Positions 32,334-40,180 of a stretch of DNA of 64,000 nt are shown in pieces. Position numbers and translations under genes: made by a program. Numbering within the stretch: the first letter of the stretch is position 1; every line of letters begins with the position of its first letter. The stretch comes from Klenkia soli. Its GTDB lineage: Bacteria > Actinomycetota > Actinomycetes > Mycobacteriales > Geodermatophilaceae. Under the pieces are notes generated by a model. That model made no database searches. It was not told where the DNA came from and worked only from the letters and a program-made list of their open reading frames with translations. The DNA is taken from contig NZ_FNIR01000001.1 of NCBI RefSeq assembly GCF_900103975.1, positions 186,001 to 250,000 of the forward strand, in the 5' to 3' direction.

Positions 32334-33808
32334 CGGGCGAGCATGCCCGACTCCAGCCAGCGGAGCAGGGTCCGGACGGCGAAGCCCGTGCCGCCCTTGA
32401 CCGTCTCGCCGTGGTCGGCGGCGGCGCGCGCGGGTCCCGCGATGTCCAGGTGCGCCCACGGCAGGCTGCCCGCGAAGGGCTGCAGGAACAGCGCCGCGGT
32501 GGTGGCCCCCGGGTTGCCCGGGGCGTTGGTGGCGTCGGCGACCGGGCTGTCCAGCTGGGCGCGCAGGTGGGCCACGTGCTCCTCGGCCAGCGGCATGCGC
32601 CACCACGCCTCGCCGGCCGCCCCGCCTGCGGCGAGCAGCCCGGCGGCGAGGTCGTCGTCGGTGGCGTAGAGGGCCCCGGTGCGGGCGCCCAGCGCGGTGC
32701 GGGCCGCCCCGGTGAGGGTGGCGACGTCGACCAGCACGTCCGCGCCGAGTGCGAGCCGGGCGTGGGCGAGGGCGTCGGCGAGCACCAGCCGGCCCTCGGC
32801 GTCGGTGTTGCGGACCTCCGTGGTGCGACCGCCGACGTGGGTCAGCACGTCTCCGGGCCGGTAGGCCGACCCCGAGACCGCGTTCTCGGCCAGCGGCGCG
32901 AGGGCGGTCACCCGCACCGGCAGGCCCAGCCGGGCCACCGCGTCGACCACGGCCAGGACGGCGGCGGCCCCGGCCATGTCGGTGTGCATGTGCCGCATGC
33001 CGGTGGTGGGCTTGATCGAGATGCCGCCGGTGTCGAAGGTGATGCCCTTGCCGACGAGCACCACGTGCCGACCTCCCGCGTCGGCCGGGGTGTGCTCGGC
33101 GACCACCAGCCGCGGCGGGCTGTCCGAGCCCCCGCCGACCGCGAGCAGCCCGCCGAAGCCGCCGGCGCGCAGCTGCCGGGGCCCCAGGACGGTCGTGGTG
33201 ACCCGCTCGTGCTCGGCCAGGCGGGCCCGGGCGGCCTCGGCCAGCCAGGCCGGGTCGGCGGTGTCCGGCGGGGTGGCCACGAGGTCACGGGCCCAGGTGA
33301 CGGCGGCCGCGGTGACCAGCCCGCGGTGCAGGGCGTCGACGGCGGCCGGTCCGGCACCGGGCACCACCAGCGCCACCCGCTGCAGCCGCGGCGGGTGCGG
33401 GGAGGAGCTCTGCCGGAAGCGGTGACCGGCCAGCAGCGCCGCCTCGGCGGCGACCCGGACCAGCTCGGGGCCGGCACCGGCGGGCAGCGGCAGCACCAAC
33501 CGGGTCGCTCCGTGCTCGGCCAGCGTCTGCGCGCGCCGCACGGCGATCGCGACGTAGCTGCGGACGTGGGCCGGGGTCGCGTCGCCGACCCCCACCGCGA
33601 CGAGGGACCGCGGACGCCGGCCGGGGACCGGCAGGTTGGTGATGCCGCCGGGCTTGCCGCCGTTGCCGGTGTCGGCGAGCGCACCGGCGATCCACTCCGG
33701 GTCCAGGTCGGCCGCCCCCAACCAGCCCGGGAGGGCGCCCCGGGCACCGACCGGCACCGCGAGGACGTCGTGCTCGGTGAGCTCCGGGAGCGCGGTGGCC
33801 AGCTTCAC
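32330..33808 (-). CDS. M17-family leucyl aminopeptidase
   Basis: A 492-residue two-metal aminopeptidase. The N-terminal macro-like domain is followed by the catalytic domain with VLVGKGITFDTGGISIKPTTGM (metal ligands Lys and Asp), MHTDMAGAAAVL and the family signature NTDAEGRLVLADAL with Asp/Glu ligands and the catalytic Arg. It trims N-terminal residues from peptides in the cytosol as a hexamer. It is shorter of insertions than the primary actinobacterial PepA and probably a second M17 copy, which I infer from its accessory context. GTG 33808 is the start; no clear Shine-Dalgarno is visible. Confidence 0.85.
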   Translation of the reverse strand: MKLATALPELTEHDVLAVPVGARGALPGWLGAADLDPEWIAGALADTGNGGKPGGITNLPVPGRRPRSLVAVGVGDATPAHVRSYVAIAVRRAQTLAEHGATRLVLPLPAGAGPELVRVAAEAALLAGHRFRQSSSPHPPRLQRVALVVPGAGPAAVDALHRGLVTAAAVTWARDLVATPPDTADPAWLAEAARARLAEHERVTTTVLGPRQLRAGGFGGLLAVGGGSDSPPRLVVAEHTPADAGGRHVVLVGKGITFDTGGISIKPTTGMRHMHTDMAGAAAVLAVVDAVARLGLPVRVTALAPLAENAVSGSAYRPGDVLTHVGGRTTEVRNTDAEGRLVLADALAHARLALGADVLVDVATLTGAARTALGARTGALYATDDDLAAGLLAAGGAAGEAWWRMPLAEEHVAHLRAQLDSPVADATNAPGNPGATTAALFLQPFAGSLPWAHLDIAGPARAAADHGETVKGGTGFAVRTLLRWLESGMLAR

Positions 33809-33848
33809 CCGGGGCTGGGGGGGCCGAGGACCCCCCGGGAGCGGCAGC

Positions 33849-33885
33849 GGCCCCGGTCACCGGCGTGCTGCCGGCGGCCGGGGCC
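33849..33885. terminator. GC-rich hairpin between DUF3117 and aminopeptidase genes
   Basis: GGCCCCGG (33849-33856) and CCGGGGCC (33878-33885) are perfect inverted arms around a 21-base loop that can form further CCGG pairs. It lies 47 bases past the DUF3117 stop on the minus strand, a suitable place for a terminator. No T-run is present. The rest of 33809-33931 shows nothing else. Confidence 0.45.
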
Positions 33886-33931
33886 GTCTGTCCTGCTGCG
33901 CGGCCGCCCGGGGGCAGGTCCGCGGAGCTGG

Positions 33932-34099
33932 TCAGCTGATCGCGCCCTGGAGCGCTTCGGAGAGCGCCGCCGCCTCGTCGGCCGACAGCTCGACGACCAG
34001 TCGGCCACCGCCCTCCAGCGGGACGCGCATGACCAGGCCGCGGCCCTCCTTGGTGACCTCGAGGGGACCTTCACCCGTACGCGGCTTCATGGCCGCCAT
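33932..34099 (-). CDS. DUF3117 small conserved protein
   Basis: A 55-residue protein, MAAMKPRTGEGPLEVTKEGRG then VMRVPLEGGGRLVVELSADEAAALSEAL. This is the whole of the actinobacterial DUF3117 family, highly conserved but of unknown function; the mycobacterial member sits beside glgA and tagA, and here too tagA is next. ATG 34099 is preceded by AAGGAGG, one of the best ribosome sites in the window, suggesting high expression. It has 124-base intergenic gaps on both sides and is probably transcribed on its own. Confidence 0.9.
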   Translation of the reverse strand: MAAMKPRTGEGPLEVTKEGRGLVMRVPLEGGGRLVVELSADEAAALSEALQGAIS

Positions 34100-34222
34100 G
34101 CGTGCCTCCTTCACCGGCCACCCGCGCCCCCGTGGTGGGTCGCGGTGTGGCTGTCCGTCCATTGCAGAACCAGAGCTACCCGTCATTCTCCCGCATGCCG
34201 GTCGCAGCACCAACATGAGCCC

Positions 34223-34780
34223 TCAACCGCCGCGGTGGGCACCGGCCCGGAAGCAGGTCGCCACGTGGTCGTCGACCATGCCGGTGGCCTGCATCAGCGC
34301 GTGGGCGGTGGTCGGCCCGACGAAGGCGAACCCGCGCTTCTTCAGGTCCTTCGCCAGCGCGGTCGACTCCGGGGTGGTGGCGGGGACGTCGGCGAGCGTG
34401 GCCGGGTTGGGGCGCGGTGGCGGGGCGTAGGACCACAGCAGCTCGGACAGCCCCTGCGGCAGCTGCTGCGCGGCCCGGGCGTTGCGCCGGGCCGCCTCGA
34501 TCTTGGCCCGGTTGCGCACGATGCCGGCGTCGGCCATCAGCCGCTCGACGTCGGCCTCGGTGAAGTCGGCGACCGCGTCGATCGAGAACCCGGCGAACGC
34601 GACCCGGAACGCCGGCCGCTTGCGCAGGATGGTGATCCACGAGAGCCCGCTCTGGAACGCCTCCAGGCACAGCCGCTCGAACAGGGCGTCGTCGCCGTGC
34701 AGGGGCACCCCCCACTCCTCGTCGTGGTAGGCGACGTAGTCGGGGGTGCTGGTCGCCCAGCCGCAGCGCTCCGGTTCCAC
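34223..34780 (-). CDS. tag: DNA-3-methyladenine glycosylase I
   Basis: A 185-residue base-excision repair glycosylase of the Tag family: ERCGWATSTPDYVAYHDEEWGVP with zinc-binding Cys/His, FERLCLEAFQSGLSWITILRKRPAFR, and the C-terminal GFAFVGPTTAHALMQATGMVDDH with HxxxC zinc ligands (DDHVATC). It removes 3-methyladenine from alkylated DNA. GTG 34780 follows TAGCTT (34793-34788) by seven bases, leaderless style. The gene keeps the tagA-DUF3117 neighbourhood known from mycobacteria, while the upstream side is interrupted by an ABC exporter locus. Confidence 0.9.
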   Translation of the reverse strand: MEPERCGWATSTPDYVAYHDEEWGVPLHGDDALFERLCLEAFQSGLSWITILRKRPAFRVAFAGFSIDAVADFTEADVERLMADAGIVRNRAKIEAARRNARAAQQLPQGLSELLWSYAPPPRPNPATLADVPATTPESTALAKDLKKRGFAFVGPTTAHALMQATGMVDDHVATCFRAGAHRGG

Positions 34781-34801
34781 GGCCGCGAAGCTAGCGCGCG
34801 C

Positions 34802-35656
34802 TCACTCCGGCCGGCTGAACAGCCAGGCCGAGACCGCCAGCAGCAACCCGCCCACGCCGGCCACCACGACGACGTCCAGCCACACGGGGACGGTCCACGA
34901 GCCCCACCGCAGCGCGACCTCGGCGGCCGCTGCGTCGCCGCCGTCCACCACCGACAGGACGACGCGGCGGACGGCGTCCACCCCGTAGGTGATCGGGTTG
35001 ACCAGCGCGAGCCCGTGCAGCCAGGCCGGCAACGCCCCGGTCACCGGGAAGAACGCCCCCGACAGGAACATCAGCGGGGCGAGCAGCAGCTGCACCCGGG
35101 GCATGACGGTCTGGATCTGGTCGGCCCGGACGGCGATGAGCAGCCCCAGCGACGTGAGCGTGAAGGCCACCACGAACAGCAGCACGAACACCGTGAGCAG
35201 CATCAGCGGGTCGTAGGGCACCCCGACCGTGCCGGCCAGCGCGAGCAGCACGAGCGCCTGCAGGCTGGCCACGGTCGCCCCGCCCAGGGCCTTGCCCAGC
35301 ACGATCGACGTCCGGCTGACCGGGGCGACCAGCATCTCGCGCAGGAACCCCAGCTCGCGGTCCCAGACGATCGAGATGGCCGAGAACACCGCGGTGAACA
35401 TGACCGAGGTGGCCAGCACGCCGGGGAACAGGAAGGTCGAGTAGTCGGTGCCGCCGAAGGTGCCGGCGCCGATGCTCGCGCCCAGGCCCTTGCCCAGCAC
35501 GAACAGGAACAGCAGCGGCTGGGCGAAGGAGGAGATGATCCGGCCGCGGTCGGTGCGGAAGCGGATCAGCTCGCGCTGCCAGACCACCTTCACCGCGCGA
35601 AGCTCGTGCCGGGGGCCGCGGGCCGCCACCCGGACCGGGGCGACGGTGGCGGTCAT
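34802..35656 (-). CDS. ABC-2 type exporter permease (DrrB-like)
   Basis: A 284-residue permease with about six membrane helices: FAQPLLFLFVLGKGLG, FLFPGVLATSVMFTAVFSAISIVWDRELGFLREMLVAPVSR (the ABC-2 signature) and LLLAPLMFLSGAFFPV. It forms the membrane part of a drug- or lipid-exporting pump with the ATPase encoded just upstream; ATG 35656 overlaps the ATPase stop in ATGA. The homologous DrrAB pair exports daunorubicin or, in mycobacteria, PDIM lipids. No biosynthetic cluster is adjacent, so the substrate is open. Confidence 0.9.
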   Translation of the reverse strand: MTATVAPVRVAARGPRHELRAVKVVWQRELIRFRTDRGRIISSFAQPLLFLFVLGKGLGASIGAGTFGGTDYSTFLFPGVLATSVMFTAVFSAISIVWDRELGFLREMLVAPVSRTSIVLGKALGGATVASLQALVLLALAGTVGVPYDPLMLLTVFVLLFVVAFTLTSLGLLIAVRADQIQTVMPRVQLLLAPLMFLSGAFFPVTGALPAWLHGLALVNPITYGVDAVRRVVLSVVDGGDAAAAEVALRWGSWTVPVWLDVVVVAGVGGLLLAVSAWLFSRPE

Positions 35657-36672
35657 CGCCGTCCTCCCGTCCCGCCGGGGGTGGCCTGCCGGTCGGCGAG
35701 GCGGGCCCCCGTGTAGGCGAGGAACACGTCGTCCAGGCTGGGCCGGGTCACGTTCACCGAGCGGACGGCGAGCCCGAGCTCGAACAACCGGGGCACGAAC
35801 TGCTCGCCGTCGGGGGTCAGCACGACCAGCGCACCCTTCTCGCGGACCGTCTCCACGCCGAGCCGCTCCCGGACCACGGCCTCCGCCGCGTCGTCGTCCG
35901 CGGTGGTGATCCGGACCCGGTCGTGCCCGACGCTGGCCTTGAGCGCGGCCGGGGAGTCCAGGGCGCCGACCCGACCACCGTCCACGATCGCGATCCGGTC
36001 GCAGCGCTCGGCCTCGTCCATGTAGTGCGTGGTGAGGAACACGGTGATGTCCTCGGCGGCGCGCAGCCGGTCGACGTAGTCCCACAGCGAGGCCCGCGAC
36101 TCCGGGTCCAGGCCGATGGTCGGCTCGTCGAGGAAGAGCACGCGCGGGGAGTGCATCAGCCCGCGGGCGATCTCCAGCCGGCGCTTCATGCCGCCGGAGA
36201 AGGTGTTCACCACCGCGGACCGGCGATCGGTCAGGCCGACCATGTCCAGCACGGTGTCCAGCCGGGTGCCGACCACGGCCCGGTCCATGCCGTAGATCTC
36301 GGCGTGGAAGCGCAGGTTCTGCTCGGCGGTGAGGTGGCCGTCCAGCGTCGTCTCCTGGAAGACCAGGCCGATGTGCCGGCGGACGTCGTCCCGCTGCTCG
36401 ACGACGTCGAAGCCGGCCACCCGGGCCGAGCCGCCGGTGGGCCGGACCAGGGTGCAGAGGATCTTGATGGTGGTGGACTTGCCGGCGCCGTTCGGGCCCA
36501 GGAACCCGAACAGCTCGCCGGCCGGGACGTCGAGGTCGATGCCGCGCACGGCCTCGACGTCGGGGCGTTTCTTGGTGCCGGGGTAGGTCTTCACCAGACC
36601 GCGGACCTGCACCGCGGGAGACGGGTCGACGACGACCTCACCCGGGCGGGTCCCCAACGCTGTCAGAGGCAT
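35653..36672 (-). CDS. ABC exporter ATP-binding protein (DrrA-like)
   Basis: A 339-residue ATPase of the daunorubicin-resistance group: Walker A FLGPNGAGKSTTI, Q-loop GLVFQETTLDGHLTAEQNLRFH, signature NTFSGGMKRRLEIARGL, Walker B RVLFLDEPTIGLDP, H-loop LTTHYMDEAERCDRIAIV, then the DrrA-type C-terminal domain ending SVNVTRPSLDDVFLAYTG. The ATG at 36672 sits 38 bases from the divergent TetR gene. An operator-like element lies between them and an imperfect second copy lies inside its first codons, so TetR repression is likely. Confidence 0.9.
   Translation of the reverse strand: MPLTALGTRPGEVVVDPSPAVQVRGLVKTYPGTKKRPDVEAVRGIDLDVPAGELFGFLGPNGAGKSTTIKILCTLVRPTGGSARVAGFDVVEQRDDVRRHIGLVFQETTLDGHLTAEQNLRFHAEIYGMDRAVVGTRLDTVLDMVGLTDRRSAVVNTFSGGMKRRLEIARGLMHSPRVLFLDEPTIGLDPESRASLWDYVDRLRAAEDITVFLTTHYMDEAERCDRIAIVDGGRVGALDSPAALKASVGHDRVRITTADDDAAEAVVRERLGVETVREKGALVVLTPDGEQFVPRLFELGLAVRSVNVTRPSLDDVFLAYTGARLADRQATPGGTGGRR
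36654..36666. promoter_or_regulatory. Imperfect second TetR operator inside the ABC ATPase start
   Basis: CCAACGCTGTCAG matches the reverse complement of the main operator, CTAACGCTGTTAG, in 11 of 13 positions. It covers codons 3-6 of the ATPase gene and lies 34 bases (about three helical turns) from the main site. Confidence 0.45.
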
Positions 36673-36687
36673 GCCGGGCAGGGTTCT

Positions 36688-36700
36688 CTAACAGCGTTAG
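36688..36700. promoter_or_regulatory. TetR-type operator between divergent regulator and ABC genes
   Basis: CTAACAGCGTTAG is a palindrome with 5-base arms CTAAC/GTTAG around AGC. It overlaps the TAGGGT (36698-36703) -10 element of the regulator gene and covers the probable promoter of the ABC operon, the expected layout for autoregulation by a TetR protein. Confidence 0.65.
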
Positions 36701-36710
36701 GGTGTCAAGC

Positions 36711-37337
36711 ATGCCGCTGACTCGGGACGACGTCGTGCGCACCGCCGTCGAGGTGCTCGACGAGCGCGGCCTGGCCGGGCTGACCCTGCGCGGCCTGGCG
36801 ACCCGCCTCGGGGTCAGCGCGCCGACGCTGTACTGGCACGTGACCGACAAGCGCCACCTGCTCGACCTGGTCGCCGAGCACGTGCTGGCCGAGCTGCCCG
36901 CCCGCCGAGCACCGGCCGAGGGCGAGCCGGTGCTGGACTGGCTGGCCGAGGGCATCCGCGTCCGCCGCGCCGCTCTGCTGACCCACCGGGACAGCGCGCT
37001 GGTGGTCGCCGGCAACCGGCCCACCGAGGACGCCCTGCCCGAGATCGAGCAGACCCTCGCCGTCCTCGTCGGGGCCGGGTTGGCGGCCGGGGAGGCCGTG
37101 CAGGTGCTGACGGCGCTGGGCTCGTTCCTGCTCGGCGATGTGCTCGAGACCCAGGCCGCGCTGGACCGCCCGAGCCCCGAGCACCGACCCGCGCCCACCG
37201 CGTACCCGCACCTGCTGGCCGCCGCCGCGGACTTCGGCGACGACGAGGACCGCTTCGAGGTCGGGCTGACCCTGATGCTCGACGGCCTGCGGGGCCGGTT
37301 GGCCTCCCGCGCTGCGTCCGGGGGCGCGCCGAACTAG
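36711..37337 (+). CDS. TetR-family transcriptional regulator
   Basis: A 208-residue regulator. The N-terminal helix-turn-helix is typical of the classical TetR class: DDVVRTAVEVLDERGLAGLTLRGLATRLGVSAPTLYWHVTDKRHLLDLVAEHVL. The C-terminal ligand domain includes LTHRDSALVVAGNRPTEDALPEIEQTLAVL and a helix with GSFLLGDVLETQAAL, similar to the TetR_C_1 group. It most likely represses the divergent drug exporter and itself. ATG 36711 was preferred over GTG 36702 because TAGGGT ends seven bases before it. It stops on TAG 12 bases before the epimerase start. Confidence 0.9.
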   Translation: MPLTRDDVVRTAVEVLDERGLAGLTLRGLATRLGVSAPTLYWHVTDKRHLLDLVAEHVLAELPARRAPAEGEPVLDWLAEGIRVRRAALLTHRDSALVVAGNRPTEDALPEIEQTLAVLVGAGLAAGEAVQVLTALGSFLLGDVLETQAALDRPSPEHRPAPTAYPHLLAAAADFGDDEDRFEVGLTLMLDGLRGRLASRAASGGAPN

Positions 37338-37348
37338 CGTTCGCCGTC

Positions 37349-38416
37349 GTGCGCATCCTCGTCACCGGTGGGGCCGGCTTCATCGGCTCCCACGTCGTCG
37401 CCGCCCACCTCGACGCCGGGCACGAGGTGCGGGTCCTCGACGCACTGCTGCCCGCCGTCCACCCGGTCTACCCCGACGGCCCGCCCGGGCTCGAGGGCGT
37501 GGAGCTGGTGGTCGGCGACGTGCGCGACCCCGACGTGGTGGACCAGGTGCTGCGCGGCGTCGACGCGGTGAACCACCAGGCCGCGATGGTCGGGTTGGGC
37601 ATCGACGTCCAGGACATGCCGCGCTACGCCGGCATCAACGACCTGGGGACGGCGGTGCTGCTGGCCGCGATGGCCCGCGCCGGGATCGGGCAGCTGGTGT
37701 TCGCCAGCTCGATGGTGGTCTACGGCGAGGGCCGGTACGAGTGCGCCGAGCACGGCGTGGTGGCCGCCGCCCCCCGCCGGAGGACCGACCTGGACGCCGG
37801 CGTGTTCGACCCGCCCTGCCCGGTGTGCGGGCGCCAGCTGGCCTGGGGCCGGGTCGGCGAGGAGACCCCGCCGGACCCTCGCAACACCTACGCCGCGACC
37901 AAGCTGGCGCAGGAGCACCTGTCCTCGGCGTGGGCCCGCTCGACCGGCGGCACCGCGGTCGGGCTGAGGTACCACAACGTCTACGGCCCGCGGATGCCGC
38001 GCGACACCTTCTACGCCGGCGTGGCCTCGATCTTCCGGTCCTCGCTCGAGGGCGGGCGCGCTCCGCAGGTCTACGAGGACGGCGGCCAGATGCGCGACTT
38101 CGTGCACGTCACCGATGTCGCCCAGGCCAACCTGCGGGCGTGGGAGAACCCGCCCGAGGAGTCCACGCTGCGCACCTACAACGTGGCCAGCGGCACCCCG
38201 CACACGGTGGGTGACATGGCCGCCGCGCTGGCCGACGCCTTCGGCGGCCCGGACGCCGAGGTCACCGGCCAGTACCGCATCGGCGACGTCCGGCACGTGG
38301 TGGCCAGCCCCGCCCGCGCGCAGCACGAGCTCGGCTACGCGGCCGCGGTGGCCTTCGAGGACGGCATGCGCGAGTTCGCCACCGCCCCGCTCCGGGCCGC
38401 CCCGCAGCAGCCTTGA
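37349..38416 (+). CDS. NAD-dependent epimerase/dehydratase with zinc-ribbon-like insertion
   Basis: A 355-residue extended SDR. The NAD loop is VTGGAGFIGSHVV; the catalytic pair is Tyr181-Lys185 in NTYAATKLAQEHL, with Ser120/Ser121 in FASSMVVYGEG. YHNVYGPRMPRDTFYAGVAS and MRDFVHVTDVAQANLRAWE are the sugar-nucleotide binding parts. Between the catalytic Ser and Tyr lies an insertion (about 128-176) with CAEH and CPVCG, four potential metal ligands not found in GalE or RmlB. The GTG start follows TAGCGT (37335-37340, overlapping the TetR stop) by eight bases. Substrate not predictable. Confidence 0.8.
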   Translation: MRILVTGGAGFIGSHVVAAHLDAGHEVRVLDALLPAVHPVYPDGPPGLEGVELVVGDVRDPDVVDQVLRGVDAVNHQAAMVGLGIDVQDMPRYAGINDLGTAVLLAAMARAGIGQLVFASSMVVYGEGRYECAEHGVVAAAPRRRTDLDAGVFDPPCPVCGRQLAWGRVGEETPPDPRNTYAATKLAQEHLSSAWARSTGGTAVGLRYHNVYGPRMPRDTFYAGVASIFRSSLEGGRAPQVYEDGGQMRDFVHVTDVAQANLRAWENPPEESTLRTYNVASGTPHTVGDMAAALADAFGGPDAEVTGQYRIGDVRHVVASPARAQHELGYAAAVAFEDGMREFATAPLRAAPQQP

Positions 38417-38421
38417 CCCGG

Positions 38422-38449
38422 CGACGGCGTTTCCGCGGAAACGCCGTCG
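38422..38449 (+). terminator. 28-bp perfect palindrome after the epimerase gene
   Basis: Two 14-base arms with no loop, the left arm being CGACGGCGTTTCCG, begin five bases past the epimerase TGA. A short T-containing stretch (GTGCGGTTCTGT) follows. It is the natural terminator for the epimerase transcript. Confidence 0.7.
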
Positions 38450-38479
38450 TGCGGTTCTGTCGGCACCCTGTGCCATCGT

Positions 38480-38495
38480 TCGATCAGGTGTTCGA
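38480..38495. promoter_or_regulatory. LexA/SOS-box-like site before the HNH gene
   Basis: TCGATCAGGTGTTCGA matches the actinobacterial/Bacillus SOS box CGAAC-N4-GTTCG in nine of ten fixed positions, with flanking T and A. It lies 23 bases upstream of the HNH start. Members of the mycobacterial 13E12 family are known LexA targets. Confidence 0.55.
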
Positions 38496-38518
38496 ACACG
38501 ATGGAAGGGTGGCCGCCG

Positions 38519-40162
38519 ATGCCGACCACAGCAGCACCAGGACACGGCCTCGACGGGGTCTTCGTGCCCCCGACGAACGACGGGGAGGACCACCCGTCGG
38601 ACGACGCCCTCCCGTTGCCCCAGCTGGCCGCGCGGCTGTGCGCCGGCGCGGTGGCCATCTCCGCCGCGACGGCGGCCTGGCTGGCGCTGGTGGCCGAGTT
38701 CGACCGACGGCGGGGTTGGGTGGTGCCCGGGGTGACGTCGTGCGCCCAGTGGCTGTCGTGGCAGTGCGGCATCAGCCCGGGCACCGCCCGCGACCACGTC
38801 CGGCTCGCCCGGGCCCTGCCTGCCCTCCCCGGCATCACCGAGCAGCTCAGGTCGGGGCAGATCTCCTTCGCCAAGGCCCGGGCCATCGTCCGCGTCGCGA
38901 AACCCGACACCGAGGAGGTGCTGCTGCGCGTGGCCGAGCACTGCACAGCGGCCCAGCTGGAGAAGGTGGTGGCCGGCTGGCGCCGGTCCGACGCGGTCCA
39001 GACCGAGCAGGCGCGCGCCCGGAGCGAGGTCGCCGAGCAGGAGGCGCGGTCGGCCGCTCTCGCCGAGGGTGCCTCGGAGGAGGCCGCCACGGTGGTCGGC
39101 CGTGAAGCCGCAGCCGCCGTGTGGCTCACCGCCTGGCCCGACGGCGCCGACCCCGGTGCCCAGGCGCCCCGGTGGGAGCAGCGCTTCGACTGGCACGACG
39201 AGGGCGACGGCAGCGTGACCCTGCGCATCCGCCTGTCCGCCGAGGACGCCGCCGAGGTGGTCGCGGCGGTCGAGCACCGCGCCGAGGTGCTCACCCGGCG
39301 TGAGCGCGTCGCCCGCGGGCGACGCGACGGGGACGACGAGCCGGTGGACGACGAGCCGGTGGCCGACTGGGCGGAGTGGGTCGCCGGCGGCGACCTGTCC
39401 GCCGATCGTGCGGCCGGTCGCGGTCTCGAGGTCGCCGCGGCCCGCCGGGCCCGGGTCACCGTCGCCCGGACCACCGCGCTGGTCGACACGGTCCGCGCCG
39501 GCGTCGGGGCCGTCGACACCCGGGCCGGCGACCCGGCCCGCCGGGAGGTGGTCGTCCGGGTCGACGCCGCGGTCCTGGCCGACGACGCCGCGGCCGGGCA
39601 GGCCGCGCTCGACGGGGTCGCGGCCCTCAGCCCGGCCCAGGCACGCCGGCTGGCCTGCGACGCGGCGCTCACCGTCGTCCTGGTGGAGGGCGAGCAGGTG
39701 CTGGCGTGCGGCCGCACCCGCAGGTTCGCCACGACCGCGCAACGCCGCTCGCTGCTGATGCGCGACGGCGGGTGTGCCCGACCCGGCTGCGTCGAGACCC
39801 GCCCCGAGCGTCTGCACGCCCACCACCTGGTCGCCTGGTCGGCCGGCGGTCGCACCGACGTCGACAACCTGGTGCTGCTCTGCGACCGCTGCCACGGCAT
39901 GGTCCACGACCTGGACCTGACGGTGCGGCGCACACCGGGCGGACGGCTGGCGGCATGGACCCCCGACGGCACGCCCGCCTGGACCGTGACCGAGCCGGGC
40001 GGTGCAGCGCCGGAGCCGCCGCCCACCGATGGTCTGCCACCCGCCTGGCGGGCCAACGGTGAGCGGCTCGGCATCCGCTACGCCCTCGGTGTCCTGCTCG
40101 ACAACCGGGCCGCCCTCCGCCGCCGCCTGCAGGACACCCAGGCCGTCCCCGAGGTCGCCTGA
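38519..40162 (+). CDS. DUF222 / 13E12-repeat HNH endonuclease-like protein
   Basis: A 547-residue protein. The N-terminal two thirds are the DUF222 domain (WLSWQCGISPGTARDHVRLARALPALP, GQISFAKARAIVRVA), and the C-terminus an HNH nuclease motif with zinc cysteines: CARPGC, RLHAHHLVAWSAGGRTDVDNLVLLCDRCHGMVHD. The family is highly expanded in actinobacteria, including as the 13E12 repeat of mycobacteria, and its role is unproven. ATG 38519 was chosen because GGAAGGG lies ten bases upstream; ATG 38501 has no ribosome site. A LexA-like box upstream suggests DNA-damage induction. The terminal GGRLAAWTPDGTPAW region is usual. Confidence 0.85.
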   Translation: MPTTAAPGHGLDGVFVPPTNDGEDHPSDDALPLPQLAARLCAGAVAISAATAAWLALVAEFDRRRGWVVPGVTSCAQWLSWQCGISPGTARDHVRLARALPALPGITEQLRSGQISFAKARAIVRVAKPDTEEVLLRVAEHCTAAQLEKVVAGWRRSDAVQTEQARARSEVAEQEARSAALAEGASEEAATVVGREAAAAVWLTAWPDGADPGAQAPRWEQRFDWHDEGDGSVTLRIRLSAEDAAEVVAAVEHRAEVLTRRERVARGRRDGDDEPVDDEPVADWAEWVAGGDLSADRAAGRGLEVAAARRARVTVARTTALVDTVRAGVGAVDTRAGDPARREVVVRVDAAVLADDAAAGQAALDGVAALSPAQARRLACDAALTVVLVEGEQVLACGRTRRFATTAQRRSLLMRDGGCARPGCVETRPERLHAHHLVAWSAGGRTDVDNLVLLCDRCHGMVHDLDLTVRRTPGGRLAAWTPDGTPAWTVTEPGGAAPEPPPTDGLPPAWRANGERLGIRYALGVLLDNRAALRRRLQDTQAVPEVA

Positions 40163-40180
40163 CGGCGGTCCCGGACGTCG

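Noticed and set aside
38501-38518. ATG 38501 as start of the HNH protein
   Set aside because: No ribosome site precedes it and it lies next to the SOS-like box; ATG 38519 has GGAAGGG at good spacing.
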